64,000 nucleotides of DNA from Iris pallida (GCA_029216955.1 JANAVB010012195.1:3078957-3142956), one strand, 5' to 3'. Shown: positions 45,349-57,300, counted from the stretch's first letter. Numbers and translations are program-made. The notes: generated by a model from the sequence alone, not told the origin.

Positions 45349-47382
45349 ATGACAGGTCGTCGCGGATCGTTCCGAAAAGGGGGACGACGAGGTCATGATC
45401 CTCCGGTACTTCCTACAGGTACTGCTAGAGGACAGGGTTTTCCTTCGGTACCTCCTACTGGTACCGACTCTGGATCCTCGTCGCCGATTACTCCTCCATA
45501 TCGGACAGTAGCTGGGCCTGCTGGGACGACGTCACGTGGCATATCTCCTGGGACGAGTAGTTCCAGGCCTAATGAGAGTGCTCGCTCGTCTAGCATTCCT
45601 GCTGCTGATACGACGATAGAGACGGATGAGCAGATGGCGGAGGCTACGCCGACGGCCGAGGCGGCTGCGTCGACGGCCGACCAGCATCATACAGATGATG
45701 CGTGCGCACCTCCGAAGGAGAGGAGGACGGAGATCTGGGCCGACGGTACAAAGTAGGTGTTTTGGTTTATAATTTTTTTCTGTTTTTATCATAGTTAACT
45801 TTTTTTATAAATATAATATGTCTGTATAGATATCGTCCCCCATAGGTACAGAGACGCCTAGGCCACATGATGAGGCATAATTATGGTGGTCCTTGGATTA
45901 ACTACTCTGATGCTCCAGACGAAAGGAAGAACTACTGGTTTACGCGCTTCAAGGTTAAAATAGATTTGCTTTTAATATGAATATATAATTAATTCATATT
46001 ATATATAACTGATAAATATTTGGTTTACGCTCTTCTAGGATATGTTTTTCTATCCACCGCACCGGGTCGAGCTTATCGAGGGGATGTTTCATGCCGTCGC
46101 TACCAAGCTGATCCGGGATGCTATTAATGATCAGAAGGATCGTGATCGTACCGGAAAGCCGATCCAAGGTTGGATCACCCCTGATCAGTGGAATGCGATG
46201 AAGGCTCGATTCGACGAGCCAAGGTACAAGGAGAAGTCGGAGAAGGCCAAGGCGGCTAGGCAACATGCCTCGAAGTGGTGCGGTGGGTCGATTCCGATGA
46301 CGGAATATTTCTGTCGTCTGGTATGTCTTTCTCTTTTAGAAATATTATTTTAATACAAAATCGATAAATTATTACTAAGATAATATATTTAATTACAGGT
46401 AAAGAAGGTCGGCAACGCCGACATGGTGACCGTCTTCCTGGCCACCCATTGGAAGAGCGAAGGCCTTATTGACGAGAGGGCCGAGCAGACCTATGTAAGT
46501 ATTACAATACGTTATCTTAATTTAATACTTCGTGTCAATTTTAATATAACTTAGTAAATATGATGCAAATAAATATTCATGTAGTTAGTAATAATAAGTA
46601 CATTAATTAGAAATTAAAAATTATAGAGTACTATCCATACTTTCTAGGCCAAGTATCAGAGGCTGCGGGAACGGGCGGCTACTAGTGCACCTAATGCAGG
46701 AGAGGCCGGTACTTCCTCGCAGCCCACTCAAGCTCCGTTGGCGGACGAGTTGTGGATGACCGCCTCTGGTGGACTCCATAGGGGTACGTACTACGGTACA
46801 GTATCCTATGGCACCCTAGTTGCGACCCAGTCCTCTAGGGCATCTCCTGCTAGTGTGCATGGTCCACAGCCGTCCCAGGAGTCTGCCCGAGTCCACCAGA
46901 TGATGGAGTCTCTCCGTGATGACCTGCTACGACGGATCGAGGAGCAGTCTCAGCACCCTACGGACGATCCTGCGCTGCTAGTACGATTGGATGCGCTCGA
47001 CCGCGGCATTATGGAGCTCATGGAGACGACTGAGAGGACAGAGCGCACCGTTGGAGGGTTAGAGCGCACGGTGACGGAGCTGCAGACAGGACAGGTGACC
47101 ATGGCCGAGAGGCTAAGATTGGCGCAGGATTCGATGGTCCAGAGCAGTGATAGAATATTATCTATCATGGATTCATATCACCAGCGACTTACAGCGTTTG
47201 AGCGTGCTGGTCCTCCGGGTGCGCCTTCATCGTCGTCGACTCTGCCGCCTCTACCGCCTTCTTCTTCGACACCGACTCCACCGACGTCACTGCCTGCTCC
47301 ATCGGTATCGATTTCACTTGTGGAGTATGAGTTGTTCTTATCCCTTCGTCGCGGCGGTGCCCCTCCTGCACCAGATACCTAG
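45349..47382 (+). pseudogene. CACTA TnpA / Transposase_24-like gene, five exons, one in-frame stop
   Basis: Exons inferred from GT-AG sites: 45349-45752, 45830-45953, 46039-46320, 46399-46494 and 46648-47382. Exon 1 encodes a Gly/Pro/Ser-rich region. Exons 2-5 carry a Transposase_24-like domain (NYGGPWINYSDAPDERKNYW, GWITPDQWNAMKARF, HASKWCGGSIPMTEYFCRL, VFLATHWKSEGLIDERAEQT). Exon 5 encodes a coiled-coil-like segment (TERTVGGLERTVTELQTGQV) and a Ser/Pro-rich tail. TnpA-type proteins bind subterminal repeats and assist TnpD. With this splicing model a TAG lies at 45843-45845. Another acceptor choice was considered and also gave a stop. Otherwise the gene is well preserved. Confidence 0.68.
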
Positions 47383-48349
47383 TAGTTCTAGTTAGGACTG
47401 TTTGTTTGTGTTTGTTTGATCCTTTGTTGTGACTTGGATATTTGTTGGTTGTGTAGACTTGGATGTTTGGATCATATTTGTTGGATCCTATTCTATTTGT
47501 TGGTTGTGTGTAGACTTTGGTTATTTGGTTGTAGACTTTGTTATTTGGTGTAGACTTGGTTATTTGGATACTTGTTGGTTGTGCCTATTCTATTTGTTGG
47601 ATCCTATTCTATTTGTTGGATCCCATTCTATTTGTTGCCTGCTACATTGTGTTATACTGTTGTTTATGTTATTATTCGTTTCAATTGGATGTTAATGTGC
47701 TTCTGTGGTTTACGTTTACCAGTGTTGAGTGTTCCACCGAAGGGGTCGGCGAACCCAGGAAGAAAAGGATATCTGTTATACTGTGTCTTTATGGTTATCT
47801 TTTTAAACTGCAGGAAGAAAATGACATTCTGTATTTTATTTTTTTATTTTTTTTTGCAGATTTAGCGATGGTTACCGATATTTACCGACGTCCACCGACG
47901 TAAGTTTGCGTCGGTAAACGACGGTAAATCTGCAAAATTTTCCAGGGTACCGATGTTTACCGACGTCCATATACGTCGGAGACCGTTGGTAAACGTCGGT
48001 GAATGTCGGTAATAATCCTAGGAATTATCGACATTTAGTGACATTTTAAACGATGGTAAACTTCGGTAAGTTCTCAGGATTTTACCGACGTGTAGCGACT
48101 TTCAACACGTCGCTAATCCACCGACGAAAGGACGGTAGATGTCGGTAATATCCCAGGATATACCGACGTAAATATACGTCGGTAAACGTCGGTATTTGCG
48201 ACGTTCGACGAAGTTTTAAAGATCAGCGACTTACGTTTCCGCGACAAGTCTAAAACGTCGGTAATTGCGTCGGTAAATATTTTTAGCGACGTAATTTGTC
48301 GTTTTAGCGACGTCTTTAGGCGTCGCTAAAACGACTTATTCTGGTAGTG
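47383..48349 (+). repeat. CACTA right subterminal region and TIR
   Basis: 47400-47650 holds TTGGATATTTGTTGG-like degenerate repeats. From about 47870 to 48330 the words TTACCGACG, CGTCGGTAA and GCGACGT recur many times in both orientations. The TIR ends at 48349. This end is denser in motifs than the left. Confidence 0.82.
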
Positions 48350-48352
48350 AAC

Positions 48353-48585
48353 CAAAATATGCACTATACGACACTATGCAAGCCATGCGGCACTATGCAA
48401 GCCTACGGCACTATTCATCCATGCGGCACTATTCATTCCTGTGGCACTATTCATTCCATGCGGCATTATTCATTCCATGCGGTACTATGCATCCATGCGG
48501 CACTATTCATCCTACGGCACTATGCAAGCCATGCAGCACTATGCATGCCTACGGCACTATTCATGCCTGTGGCACTATTCATCGT
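48353..48585. repeat. About 20-bp minisatellite beside the CACTA right end
   Basis: About eleven units of 18-21 bp built on GGCACTATTCATCCATGC and GGCACTATGCAAGCC variants. It lies directly outside the CACTA target duplication, within the LTR-like insertion. Confidence 0.8.
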
Positions 48586-50006
48586 CCCTGCCAAAACCAG
48601 GACAGATGAACTAGAAAATGTCCAAATATTATTTTGGCCATAACTTCCTCAAAATAAGTCAAAATCTAACTTTTCAAAGGTCAAAATTGGGTAGAATGAG
48701 ATTTTCTACAACATAGGACCATTAGTTTTCGAAAACAACCAAGTTTGACAGATCAAAACCATAAAATTCTATAAAATCCTAGTTTTAGAAACTTAGATCT
48801 ACACAAAATTAGCCATTAAAATCAAAAACTCCAAGAACTAAACTTGTAGAGAATGAAGAGAGAAACAATATAGACAAATAATATCAAAGAAAAATCAAGA
48901 AATAAAAAATGCAAGAATCTCTCCATTTGGTGCAAGGTGTACTTGCCTAATGGTTGGCTTGAGGAAAAATGAAATAAAAAGAGTGAATGAGGAGAGAGAG
49001 TGGGACAGAGAATATATATAGGGGTTGGGTTGACTCAAAGAAATCCTAATCTTAAGCATGCTCTAAACCATATGACTAATGACATGTTAAAAGCTACATG
49101 CAACAATTAATCAAATTAATTAAATAAATAAAATCCTAACCACAACACGGTCTAGAAATCCTATCATCGAAATAGTGAACCATGCCTACAACCAAACAAG
49201 GATAATGGGTGATATACTAATCCGCGATGAGATACTGTTCCATGCCATGGCCAGTTAAAAATACATGATACATACAATCAAGATACAGGTGCCATATACC
49301 ATATACAGAAAAATCAAAAATTTACGTATTCCGGAAATGGAGAGTGACACGTAACTAAAGCTTGAATGTTGCGAAGTGCTTCGACGGTCGGCACGATCAA
49401 AGAACTTGGTGGGTGATTCGGTCCCTTCTTTTCTACTCTGTCCCGCAAACAAAATTCCTTTGCCTCGAATTCATTCAAATCGACGATGCCAAGTTAAATA
49501 CATGCCAATCCACTAAGGTCAAGAACTCGGAAAAAACGTATCGATTTAGAGTAATCTACTCTGAAAAATATAAGTTTCTCACATAAACGAGAAAGTTTAA
49601 GGTTCTAGTAAAAAGATAGACTATTTCACGTGCTGCAAAATAATATGAAACGTCGATCGTGGGTTATGATGCCTCGGACAATTTGGTGCCTACGGGACGC
49701 TAAATCGGGAGTACGACTTTGGGGAAAATCGTTGCATGAGTTGGAAGAAATGATAATGTCGTTCAATACTGTCCGTGCTATACAAAATTGTTTACATATA
49801 TTAAACTGTTCACGCATTGGCATGGTCATGGACAGCTTGTGCACAAGTTTGATTTTCCTCGAATCGGTATCCGGGGCATCAGAATCGAATCGACCTAGGG
49901 GGAATAAATAATCGTGCTTCGGCACTGATGCATTGCGGGACCGTCAGTCAGGCTTGCAACCTAGACTGAACGGACCGAAATGTCGTTGAGATAGTCCCAT
50001 GTGGTG

Positions 50007-50758
50007 TGTAACACCAATGACCGTACATTTAAGATAGTAGCATGCTCACCTATTGTCTTATGCAGGTAGTAAGTATTATCTCTGTTTTTATGCGGGGACG
50101 AGCACGGCCGTGGTAAAAAATGTGAGAAATCGTTATGTTCTACTGTATGCTTTATTACTTCAAAGATGGCTATCGATATGAACTGAACTCATTTAGTTCT
50201 AAATAGAAAGACAACTCTAAAGCATGCCTACCTTAACAATCAGAGTCAGTTTAGACAAGTGGGTTCATCTCGTCCACTTAGCAAGTATGCTAATCCCCTC
50301 CCCCAATTCTCCAGGTGCGACGAGTGCTCTAAACTGAAGCTGAAGTACGGAGAGGCATTTTGAAGCTATTCCTATGCTGAAGTATTTTGAAGCCAATTCA
50401 ATCGAAGGCTTATGTATAAAGGGACGAATGTATGGAACGACAAGTGTTAGTTCAGGCAGCTTGTCGAGTATGTTTCTTTTGTTTTCAATCAATGTAGCCG
50501 CAACGGCATCCAATGTAATTACGACTTGCACTTCGTTGCAAGCTATGAATGAAAAGTATATTTCTATCTTTCTATACTGCGTCTCAATTTGATGTGATTT
50601 GTGAAGTTTCAACTTAGCGTTTCAATATAAAAATTACGTAACGTTCTTGCCTTATACGAGTGCAATTCCAGACTCGTACGGCATCACGTCTTAGCAAGGA
50701 CGATCGATTCGGCAAAATAACACCGGTGACAAATGGTTTGTCGACTCGGGACGTGACA
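50007..50758 (+). repeat. gypsy-A 3' LTR, 3' part
   Basis: From 50352 it aligns with the 5' LTR fragment 14137-14543 to the CGTGACA end. A TATA box, TGTATAAAGG, lies at 50413-50422. 50012-50351 is assigned to this LTR by position only, because the matching part of the 5' LTR is outside the window. Confidence 0.75.
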
Positions 50759-50906
50759 GGACGCACAACAGCAACGGCGGGCGGGATGCTCGATCGCTGG
50801 CCGGCGGCGCGCACGAGGGGCGGCGGCGAGGCGGGAGGGGGGCGGGGGGGGAGGGGTTATCGGCGGGAGGGAGGGAGGGGAGAGGGGGGGAGTTTAGGGA
50901 TAAGGC

Positions 50907-50966
<60 letters not shown>

Positions 50967-51260
50967 CATTTTGGAAAAATCTATTTTTCAGGGTATCAAG
51001 TTGGCTATTTTGAAAGTTTAGGATATCAAGTTACAAAACATGGATAGTTGAGGGTATCAAATTAAAATTTAGCCCAAGTTTTTTGTTCCAAATTTTTTTT
51101 ACTTATAATATCGGTTCATCATTGGAACTTATTTAGAAAATAATATTTTGCTCTGATTTTATATTTTTATTGGTCCACGTAATACTTACACTAGCACTTT
51201 TTAACCATATGTAATATGAATTCTTTATTCTAAGTAAATAATTATCAGATATTGTACTTA
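50759..51260. other. Non-genic flank of the nest with GA microsatellite
   Basis: The first flanking bases ggacg are the candidate gypsy-A target duplication. A GC/G-rich purine stretch runs to about 50900. A GA microsatellite follows at 50910-50964, then AT-rich DNA with three GGGTATCAA or GGATATCAA words at 50990-51060. No gene is seen. Confidence 0.5.
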
Positions 51261-51526
51261 GGGCTGTTTAGATAAAACTAACTCTTTGAAAGTGTAAAAG
51301 TGACACTTAAATTATGTTGACTTGCAGTGCACTTGCAGCAAGTGACACTTTCAAAAATGTGTTTGATAGAGTATTTTTGTCTCCTGCAAGTGGAAGAAAA
51401 ATTGGTTGGTTGTTTGGATGGTTGTTGATAGTGGAAAAAAGGAGTTTATTGTTTGGATGATTGTTGAAAGCGAATGGTGTTGGAGATGTGGTAAACCTGG
51501 ATATGCTTACCCCCAACTACTACTAC

Positions 51527-51577
<51 letters not shown>

Positions 51578-52378
51578 TTTGTATTAAATAAAAAAATTAA
51601 GTTAATATTATTATTATTTCTTAATTAGTTTTTAAAAATTAAATAATAATTAATATATGCATATTTTCATATTCTTGTTTTTAGAAATTCCCAAAAGACT
51701 TTTATATTAACTTAAGTATTAATTAGTTAGCCAAATTAATTAAGTTAATTAATTGTCCTAACAATAACAAAAATAAAAAATAAAATAAAATAAAATCCAT
51801 ACACACCCTCTCCCCCTCACATCACTCCTGCGCCGACGACGTCTTCCGCCTCTGCACCATCCTCGACGCCGGCGTGAGCCAGGACTGCTCCGGAGATCCT
51901 CCGCACGCTCGGTGGCTCCACCCACAGAGATCATCCTAGCCACGGACATCTCACCTCGCGCTCGACTGCTCCGGTCGATTGGCTCTGTCCAGACTGGACG
52001 CGCCGAACGTCTCTGCGGCCTTCGCTGACGCCGGAGCCGTCGGCAGTGGCTGCAAGTCCCGCGCGGGCTCCTCCTTCGTCCGAGACACCGTCGGACCGGT
52101 TGCTTTCGGGGGTGACCCCAACTATCCTCCTCCATAGCAGTTTTACTCCATTTTCTCTTTCCTCACTTTCAGAGAAGTTCCTTCTCTTTGTTTTTTTTTG
52201 ATGTCAAACGTGAGAAATTTGGGGGGGGGGAGGGGGGGCGGACAAGGACTGCGGTCCATCAAATCAGCAAAAAAAGGACCTTCAAACTTTCCAGCCAAAC
52301 ACATGAACTCCTTGGAGTTCAAGGCATTTGCAAATTTTTTGACAGTTTCATCGTAGTTTATGCGAACCAAACATGCCC
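51261..52378. mobile_element. PIF/Harbinger-like non-autonomous element, TSD TTA
   Basis: The left end GGGCTGTTTAGATAAAACTA and the right end (reverse complement GGGCATGTTTGGTTCGCATA) are imperfect inverted repeats flanked by TTA at 51258-51260 and 52379-52381. TTA duplications and GGGC..TGTTT ends are typical of Tourist/PIF elements. It contains an ATT microsatellite (51525-51585) and an exon-like GC-rich block (51800-52135). There is no transposase. Confidence 0.55.
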
Positions 52379-52581
52379 TTATGTGTAAGTATCCACATCT
52401 TCTCAAGGGGACGGATCAGCTGTCTCTGATGTGGTGTCCCAATTCTGTCCCCCCTCCCTCCCCTTTATAATTTGTGGATCCCACCAATAAAAATCAATAA
52501 AAAGATCCACATATTATAAAGAGGGATAGGATTATGACACCGGATCAATAGTTACCAGCAATAGTTTTAGGGCATACCAAC

Positions 52582-53294
52582 TAGGGGTGTGCATCGGTCG
52601 GTGGTCGACCTATTTGGTCCCAACCGAAGTCGAACCATAGTTAATCGGTTTGAAAATAAACAAAATCGAACCAAACCAACCAGATGGTCGGTTCGGTTTT
52701 GAAACCGACCGACTTGGTTCGGTTTCGATCGATTCGACTTGGTCGATTTTGATCACATAAAAAATGGACTATATGCTTTTTTTAATGAAACCTCAGTCAA
52801 CTTGTACTTTGCAACAGTAAGTACAATTCAGTAGCTTCAATTCAACTTGTGCTTTGCAAGTGGAAAAAAATGTCAATTATATATATAAAAAAATTATATA
52901 CATTCAACCAAAAGTCCCTTTCATGTGCACAGGAGCAATTAGAAAATAATATGAGCCGCAAGCACTCCTCTTTGAGACTAGAGAGAGAGAGAGCTCTTTT
53001 AACTTCTACTTGATAAATGGCTGTGATGTGAATAAATGAACCAAAGCGGTATAATACAACCAAATGAACCCATACCCAACCGGCAAACCCTAATTATTTA
53101 ACAAGATTTGGTTCGGTTCGGTTCGATTTAGACGGTTTTTGGCATAACCAAACCGTGAACCGAACCAAATCGATCGGTTTTGAAACAATTGAAGTCGAAC
53201 CAAGCCAACTGAACCATCGATTCGGTTTAAAACCAATCGGTTCGATTTGGCTTGATTCGATTTGGTCGATTTGACTAAATTGTGAACAGCCCTA
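52582..53294. mobile_element. hAT-type MITE, 713 bp, TSD ataccaac
   Basis: Ends TAGGGGTGTGCATCGG and (reverse complement of the right) TAGGGCTGTTCACA are typical of plant hAT elements. An exact 8-bp duplication ataccaac lies at 52574-52581 and 53295-53302. Internal subterminal arrays of GGTTCGGTT and CCGAACC words flank an AT-rich core. No transposase. Confidence 0.85.
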
Positions 53295-53499
53295 ATACCA
53301 ACAATAGTTTTAGGGCATACCAACAATAGTTTTAGGGCATAGGGCTTCGGTTTATCATTTTAAAACTAGACCACTTAATGTTGCCTTTTCTTCTATATGG
53401 AATAGGATAGCTTGGTCCCCTACATGTTTGGAAAGAAAGTATTCTCCCCCTCTCTTGTTTGTGAGGTCATTGTAGATGCGATAAGAATATGTCAGGAAG
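53295..53499. other. Short tandem repeat and possible exon remnant left of the Tork element
   Basis: The 22-bp unit around ACCAACAATAGTTTTAGGGC appears at 53297 and 53319, with a related copy just left of the hAT MITE. From about 53412 an open frame (LVPYMFGKKVF, VCEVIVDAIRICQE) runs into the Tork target site. After the Tork element a frame at 59252-59350 reads YAELGLLWRVDDSDVQLIEI. The two are in register across one target-site copy except for one TAG. I do not recognise the protein, and it may be chance. Confidence 0.3.
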
Positions 53500-54310
53500 T
53501 GTTGGAAAAGAAACGCGGAAACCTTTCCCCAAACCGGAGAGTACCTGCGAGAGGACCGAGCAATACAACGCACGAACCAAAAACAACCACACAAAAACAG
53601 TCCACGCAGACACAGAGAATTTTTGACGTGGAAACCCTTGCGGGAAAAACCACGGGACGATCGGAGTCCAACCCTGAGAAGCCTCCACTAATGGAATAGA
53701 AGAATTACACCCTCTACAAACTCCTCCGATCCAAATCGGATCCCCACAACACTCAGAGATAAGAACAATGATCACAAGGCTACGAAGAACGAGAACGACG
53801 AGTAGAGATTACCCGAAACACGATCTCCTTCGAAAAACGACCTTCGATCCTCCGTCTTCTTCTCCGAAGTTGCAATGGCACTCTTGCCTCCTTCTCTCTC
53901 GAACTTTTTGTGTTGTCCAATACTTGCGATTATGAATTAGGGTTGAGAAAACTCAATATAACTCCCCAATCCCGCAACCAACCTGGACCGTTGGATTAGA
54001 TCCAATGATGAAAACTCATCCTAAAATCCGCTTCAGCCCCCGACGACACAGAGTTCGGCCAGAACTCTGTGTCAAGCATCCAGAACCTCACCCCACAGTA
54101 CTGGAGTGGCCAGACCGAGTTCGGCCCGAACTCGCCATGGGACCGAGTTCGGCCCGAACTCGGATCCCCTGTTCCAGAATCTCCCCCTGGGCAGCAACAG
54201 CAGCAGCGACTCTACGTCGCCCACTTCCCGAGCTTCTTCGACACACGAACGGCGCTCGTCGCACTCCGGGGTCTTCTCCACATAGGTTGGGAACCCCACC
54301 CACTCCAACA
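53500..54310 (-). repeat. 3' LTR of the Tork element
   Basis: 811 bp, bounded TG..CA on either strand (TGTTGGAAAAG to CACTCCAACA on plus). Contains three palindromes around TTCGGCC(C/A)GAA between about 54050 and 54165. Confidence 0.95.
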
Positions 54311-54324
54311 AATCTCCCCCTTCA
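54311..54324 (-). other. Tork polypurine tract
   Basis: Minus strand GAAGGGGGAGATT directly precedes the 3' LTR. It primes plus-strand DNA synthesis. Confidence 0.85.
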
Positions 54325-54327
54325 CAA

Positions 54328-57300
54328 CTATGGGGAGGACGTCGTCATCCCGACGATCTGCCTGCAGTACTCAAACTTCCCCCTTGGTAGAATCTTCGTA
54401 AACATATCAGCTCCGTTGTCGTCTGTATGCACCTTCTCAAGCTCCGCGTCCTTCTTCTCAACCACATCCCGTATCCAATGATACCGGGTCTCGATGTGCT
54501 TGGACCGGCTATGAAACGTCTGATTCTTCACAAGGTGGATAGCACTCTGACTGTCGCAAAGCAAAGTATACTGCTCTTGCTTCAGTCCCAGTTCCTGCAA
54601 CAGCTTCTTCATCCATAACAGCTCCTTGCAAGCCTCCGTCGCCGCAATGTATTCCGCCTCCGTCGTCGACAAGGCAACACACTTCTGCAACCGCGACTGC
54701 CACGATACTGCTCCTCCCGCAAACATCATCACGTAGCCCGAAGTCGACCGCCTCGTGTCTACATCTCCAGCCATATCAGCATCGGTATACCCGACCAGCT
54801 TCGGCTCGTCACCACCAAAGGAAAGTCTCCAACCGGCAGTGCCCTGAAGGTATCGTAGAATCCACTTGACCGCACTCCAGTGTACCCTTCCAGGATTCGA
54901 AAGATACCTGCTAACCGTACCAACTGCATGAGCAATATCTGGCCTCGTACACACCATAGCATACATCAGGCTTCCCACAGCTGAAGCATATGGAACCCGC
55001 TCCATATCTTCCTTTTCGTCCTCGGTAGATGGACACTGCTCCTCAGTGAACTTAAAGTGAGCCGCGAGGGGGGAACTCACTTTCTTCGACCCGTCCATCC
55101 CGAAACGCTGAAGTACCCGGTGAATGTACTTCGTTTGGGACAAGTGTAGCAGCTTGGACTCTCTCTCTCGGCTGATCTCCATCCCAAGAATAGTCTTCGC
55201 TGCGCCCAAATCCTTCATAGAGAAGGCCGCGCCCAGTTGGCGCTTCAACTCCGCTATCCTAGTGGCATTTCGACCCACTAATAGCATATCATCTACATAG
55301 AGCAATAAAATGATGAAATCATCCTCGGCAAAATACCTCACAAATGCACAATGGTCCGACGTCGTCCGTGCATAACCATGCTCCCCCATAAACGACTCGA
55401 ACTTTCTGTACCACTGCCTCGGAGCCTGCTTCAGACCATACAAGCTCTTCCTCAACCGGCAGACCAAATGTGACTTGCCCTTCTCACAGAATCCCTCCGG
55501 CTGCTCCATGTACAACTCCTCCTCAAGATCACCGTGGAGGAACGCCGTCTTCACATCCATCTGCTCGACCTCCAAGTCGAAACTGGCTGCTAATGCTAGC
55601 ACCACCCGAATAGACGAATGCTTGACGACAGGCGAAAAGATCTCATCATAATCCACGCCTTTCCGCTGACCGTAGCCCTTGACTACCAGCCTCGCTTTGT
55701 ATCGAGGGCGAGTAGCATCATCCGTCTGCTTCACTCTGAACACCCATCGATTCTTCAAAGCCTTCTTGCCCTTTGGCAACCGCACCAGATCATAAGTAGA
55801 ATTGGTGTGCAAGGAACTCATCTCCTCCTGCATAGCCACCATCCACTCCTGCCTGTGTTCGTCTTCCATAGCCTCTGCGAAACTTTCGGGCTCTCCCCCG
55901 TCAGTCAGTAGCACATACTCATCCGGCGAGTATCTCGTAGATGGTCGACGATCCCTGTTGCTCCTTCTCAGTGGAGCTACTGGTGCTGGCTGTATACCGA
56001 CAGCCTCCTCCCCTTCAGGAACTACCTCTCCGGCATGCTCATCCTCCTGAGGGACACCCTGACCACCATCAGCAGGCTGATGATCAAGGTTGGGAGCAAC
56101 TCCATGTACCGGCTCCCCCATAACTGGATCCTCCGCGATGTCTTCTGGAAACTGCTCGAAGCGAAATGACTCTAACTCAGGCAATTCCTCAGCCTCAGAA
56201 GGCGTCTCGGAATCCTGAGTGTTGGTCATGGTCTGATCCTCGACGAACACCACGTCCCTGCTTCTGTAGAGCTTTCCTTCCACTGGGTCGTAGAGTCTAT
56301 AGCCAAACTCATCCCGACCGTAGCCGACAAAGACGCATCGCCTCGTCTTCGGCTCAAGTTTGGTCCTCTCGTCCTTCGGTACATGCACGAAGGCCTTACA
56401 ACCAAACGCCCGCAGGTGACTGTATGACGGCTCTTTGCCGTACCATACTTTATCAGGCACATCACCCTGCAAAGGAGCACTAGGAGACAAATTAATAATA
56501 TAAGCAGCTGTGAGAAGAGCCTCACCCCAATAACTGCCCGGCAAGTTTGCTTCTGACAGCAAACACCGTACCCTCTCCATCAGTGTCCTGTTCATGCGCT
56601 CCGCTACACCATTGAGCTGAGGTGTCTTTGGCGGAGTCTTCTGGTGTCGTATCCCTTGCTCTCTGCAATACGCATCAAAGGGACCGATGTATTCGCCGCC
56701 ATTGTCGGACCGAACACACAACAACTTCTTGCCCGTCTCCCTTTCAACGGAGGCTTGAAACTCCTTGAAAGTAGGCAGCACCTGATCCTTGGTCTTTAAG
56801 GCATAGACCCAAACCTTCCTGGAACAGTCATCAATAAAAGTCACAAAGTAAGAAGCACCACCAAGAGTTTTTACCTTCATAGGACCGCAGACATCCGAGT
56901 GAATCAACTCGAGCAACGCCGGCTTCCTCGAACTTGGGTGACTCTGGAAAGACACCCTATTTTGCTTCCCAGCCAAACAGTGCGTGCATTTCTCCAACTT
57001 TGTAGACTTGAGCCCCGGAATCACCTTCCTGTTCACCAAGTAGCTCATCCCCTTCTCGCTGATATGGCCGAGCCGCCTGTGCCACAACTCGGTAGACGCA
57101 TCACTGACTGCGTTCACCTCCTGTGCCCCCTGTGCGCTCCCCTCCATATAGTAGAGACCGGACTTCTTGCTTCCTCTGGCAATCACCAACGAACCTCTGG
57201 AAAGCTTCCACTGACTATTCCCGAAGAGACTGAAGAATCCCTCGTCATCCAACCTTCCAACCGACACCAGGTTGAAACGGATATCAGGGACGTGACGAAC

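Larger units (their letters stand above)
38683..48349 (+). mobile_element. CACTA (En/Spm-type) DNA transposon, 9667 bp, TSD aac
   Basis: The left end CACTACCAAAATAAGTC (38683) and the reverse complement of the right end, CACTACCAGAATAAGTC (48349), are inverted repeats. They are flanked by the 3-bp duplication aac at 38680-38682 and 48350-48352. Subterminal regions are rich in GCGACGT and TACCGACGT words. Two genes in plus orientation follow the family layout: a TnpD-like transposase (about 41539-45142) and a TnpA/Transposase_24-like gene (45349-47382). Both have disruptions, so the element looks non-autonomous now but could be mobilised in trans because its ends are intact. Confidence 0.92.
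36908..50006 (-). repeat. LTR-like insertion in the gypsy-A 3' LTR (possible solo LTR), split by CACTA
   Basis: The left boundary reads, on the minus strand, GGGTATGACA at 36908, like a gypsy LTR 3' end. The two parts (36908-38682 and 48350 to about 50006) total about 3.4 kb, a normal long-LTR size. They have no coding content and share diverged motifs such as CAACCAAACAAGGA. A candidate duplication tgtaa lies at 36903-36907 and 50007-50011, but the right end does not read as a clean LTR terminus, so the boundary is uncertain by about 10 bp. Confidence 0.4.
14137..50758 (+). mobile_element. gypsy-A: Tekay-type Ty3/gypsy element, host of the whole nest
   Basis: Plus-strand element assembled from pieces: 5' LTR end (14137-14543), PBS, gag-protease, RT-RNase H, integrase N-part (to 18435), integrase C-terminus plus chromodomain (36124-36415), PPT and 3' LTR (36494-36907 and about 50007-50758). 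The two LTR 3' parts (about 400 bp) align throughout, with roughly two dozen differences by eye, so it is the oldest member of the nest. The chromodomain words and the AAGTTTCGAGACGAAACTT end resemble the Tekay/Del clade. The outer part of its 5' LTR is left of the window. The candidate right target duplication is ggacg (50759-50763). Confidence 0.82.

Noticed and set aside
48346..48643. CRISPR-like array of about 20-bp units
   Set aside because: The units are direct tandem repeats without unique spacers, in plant DNA.
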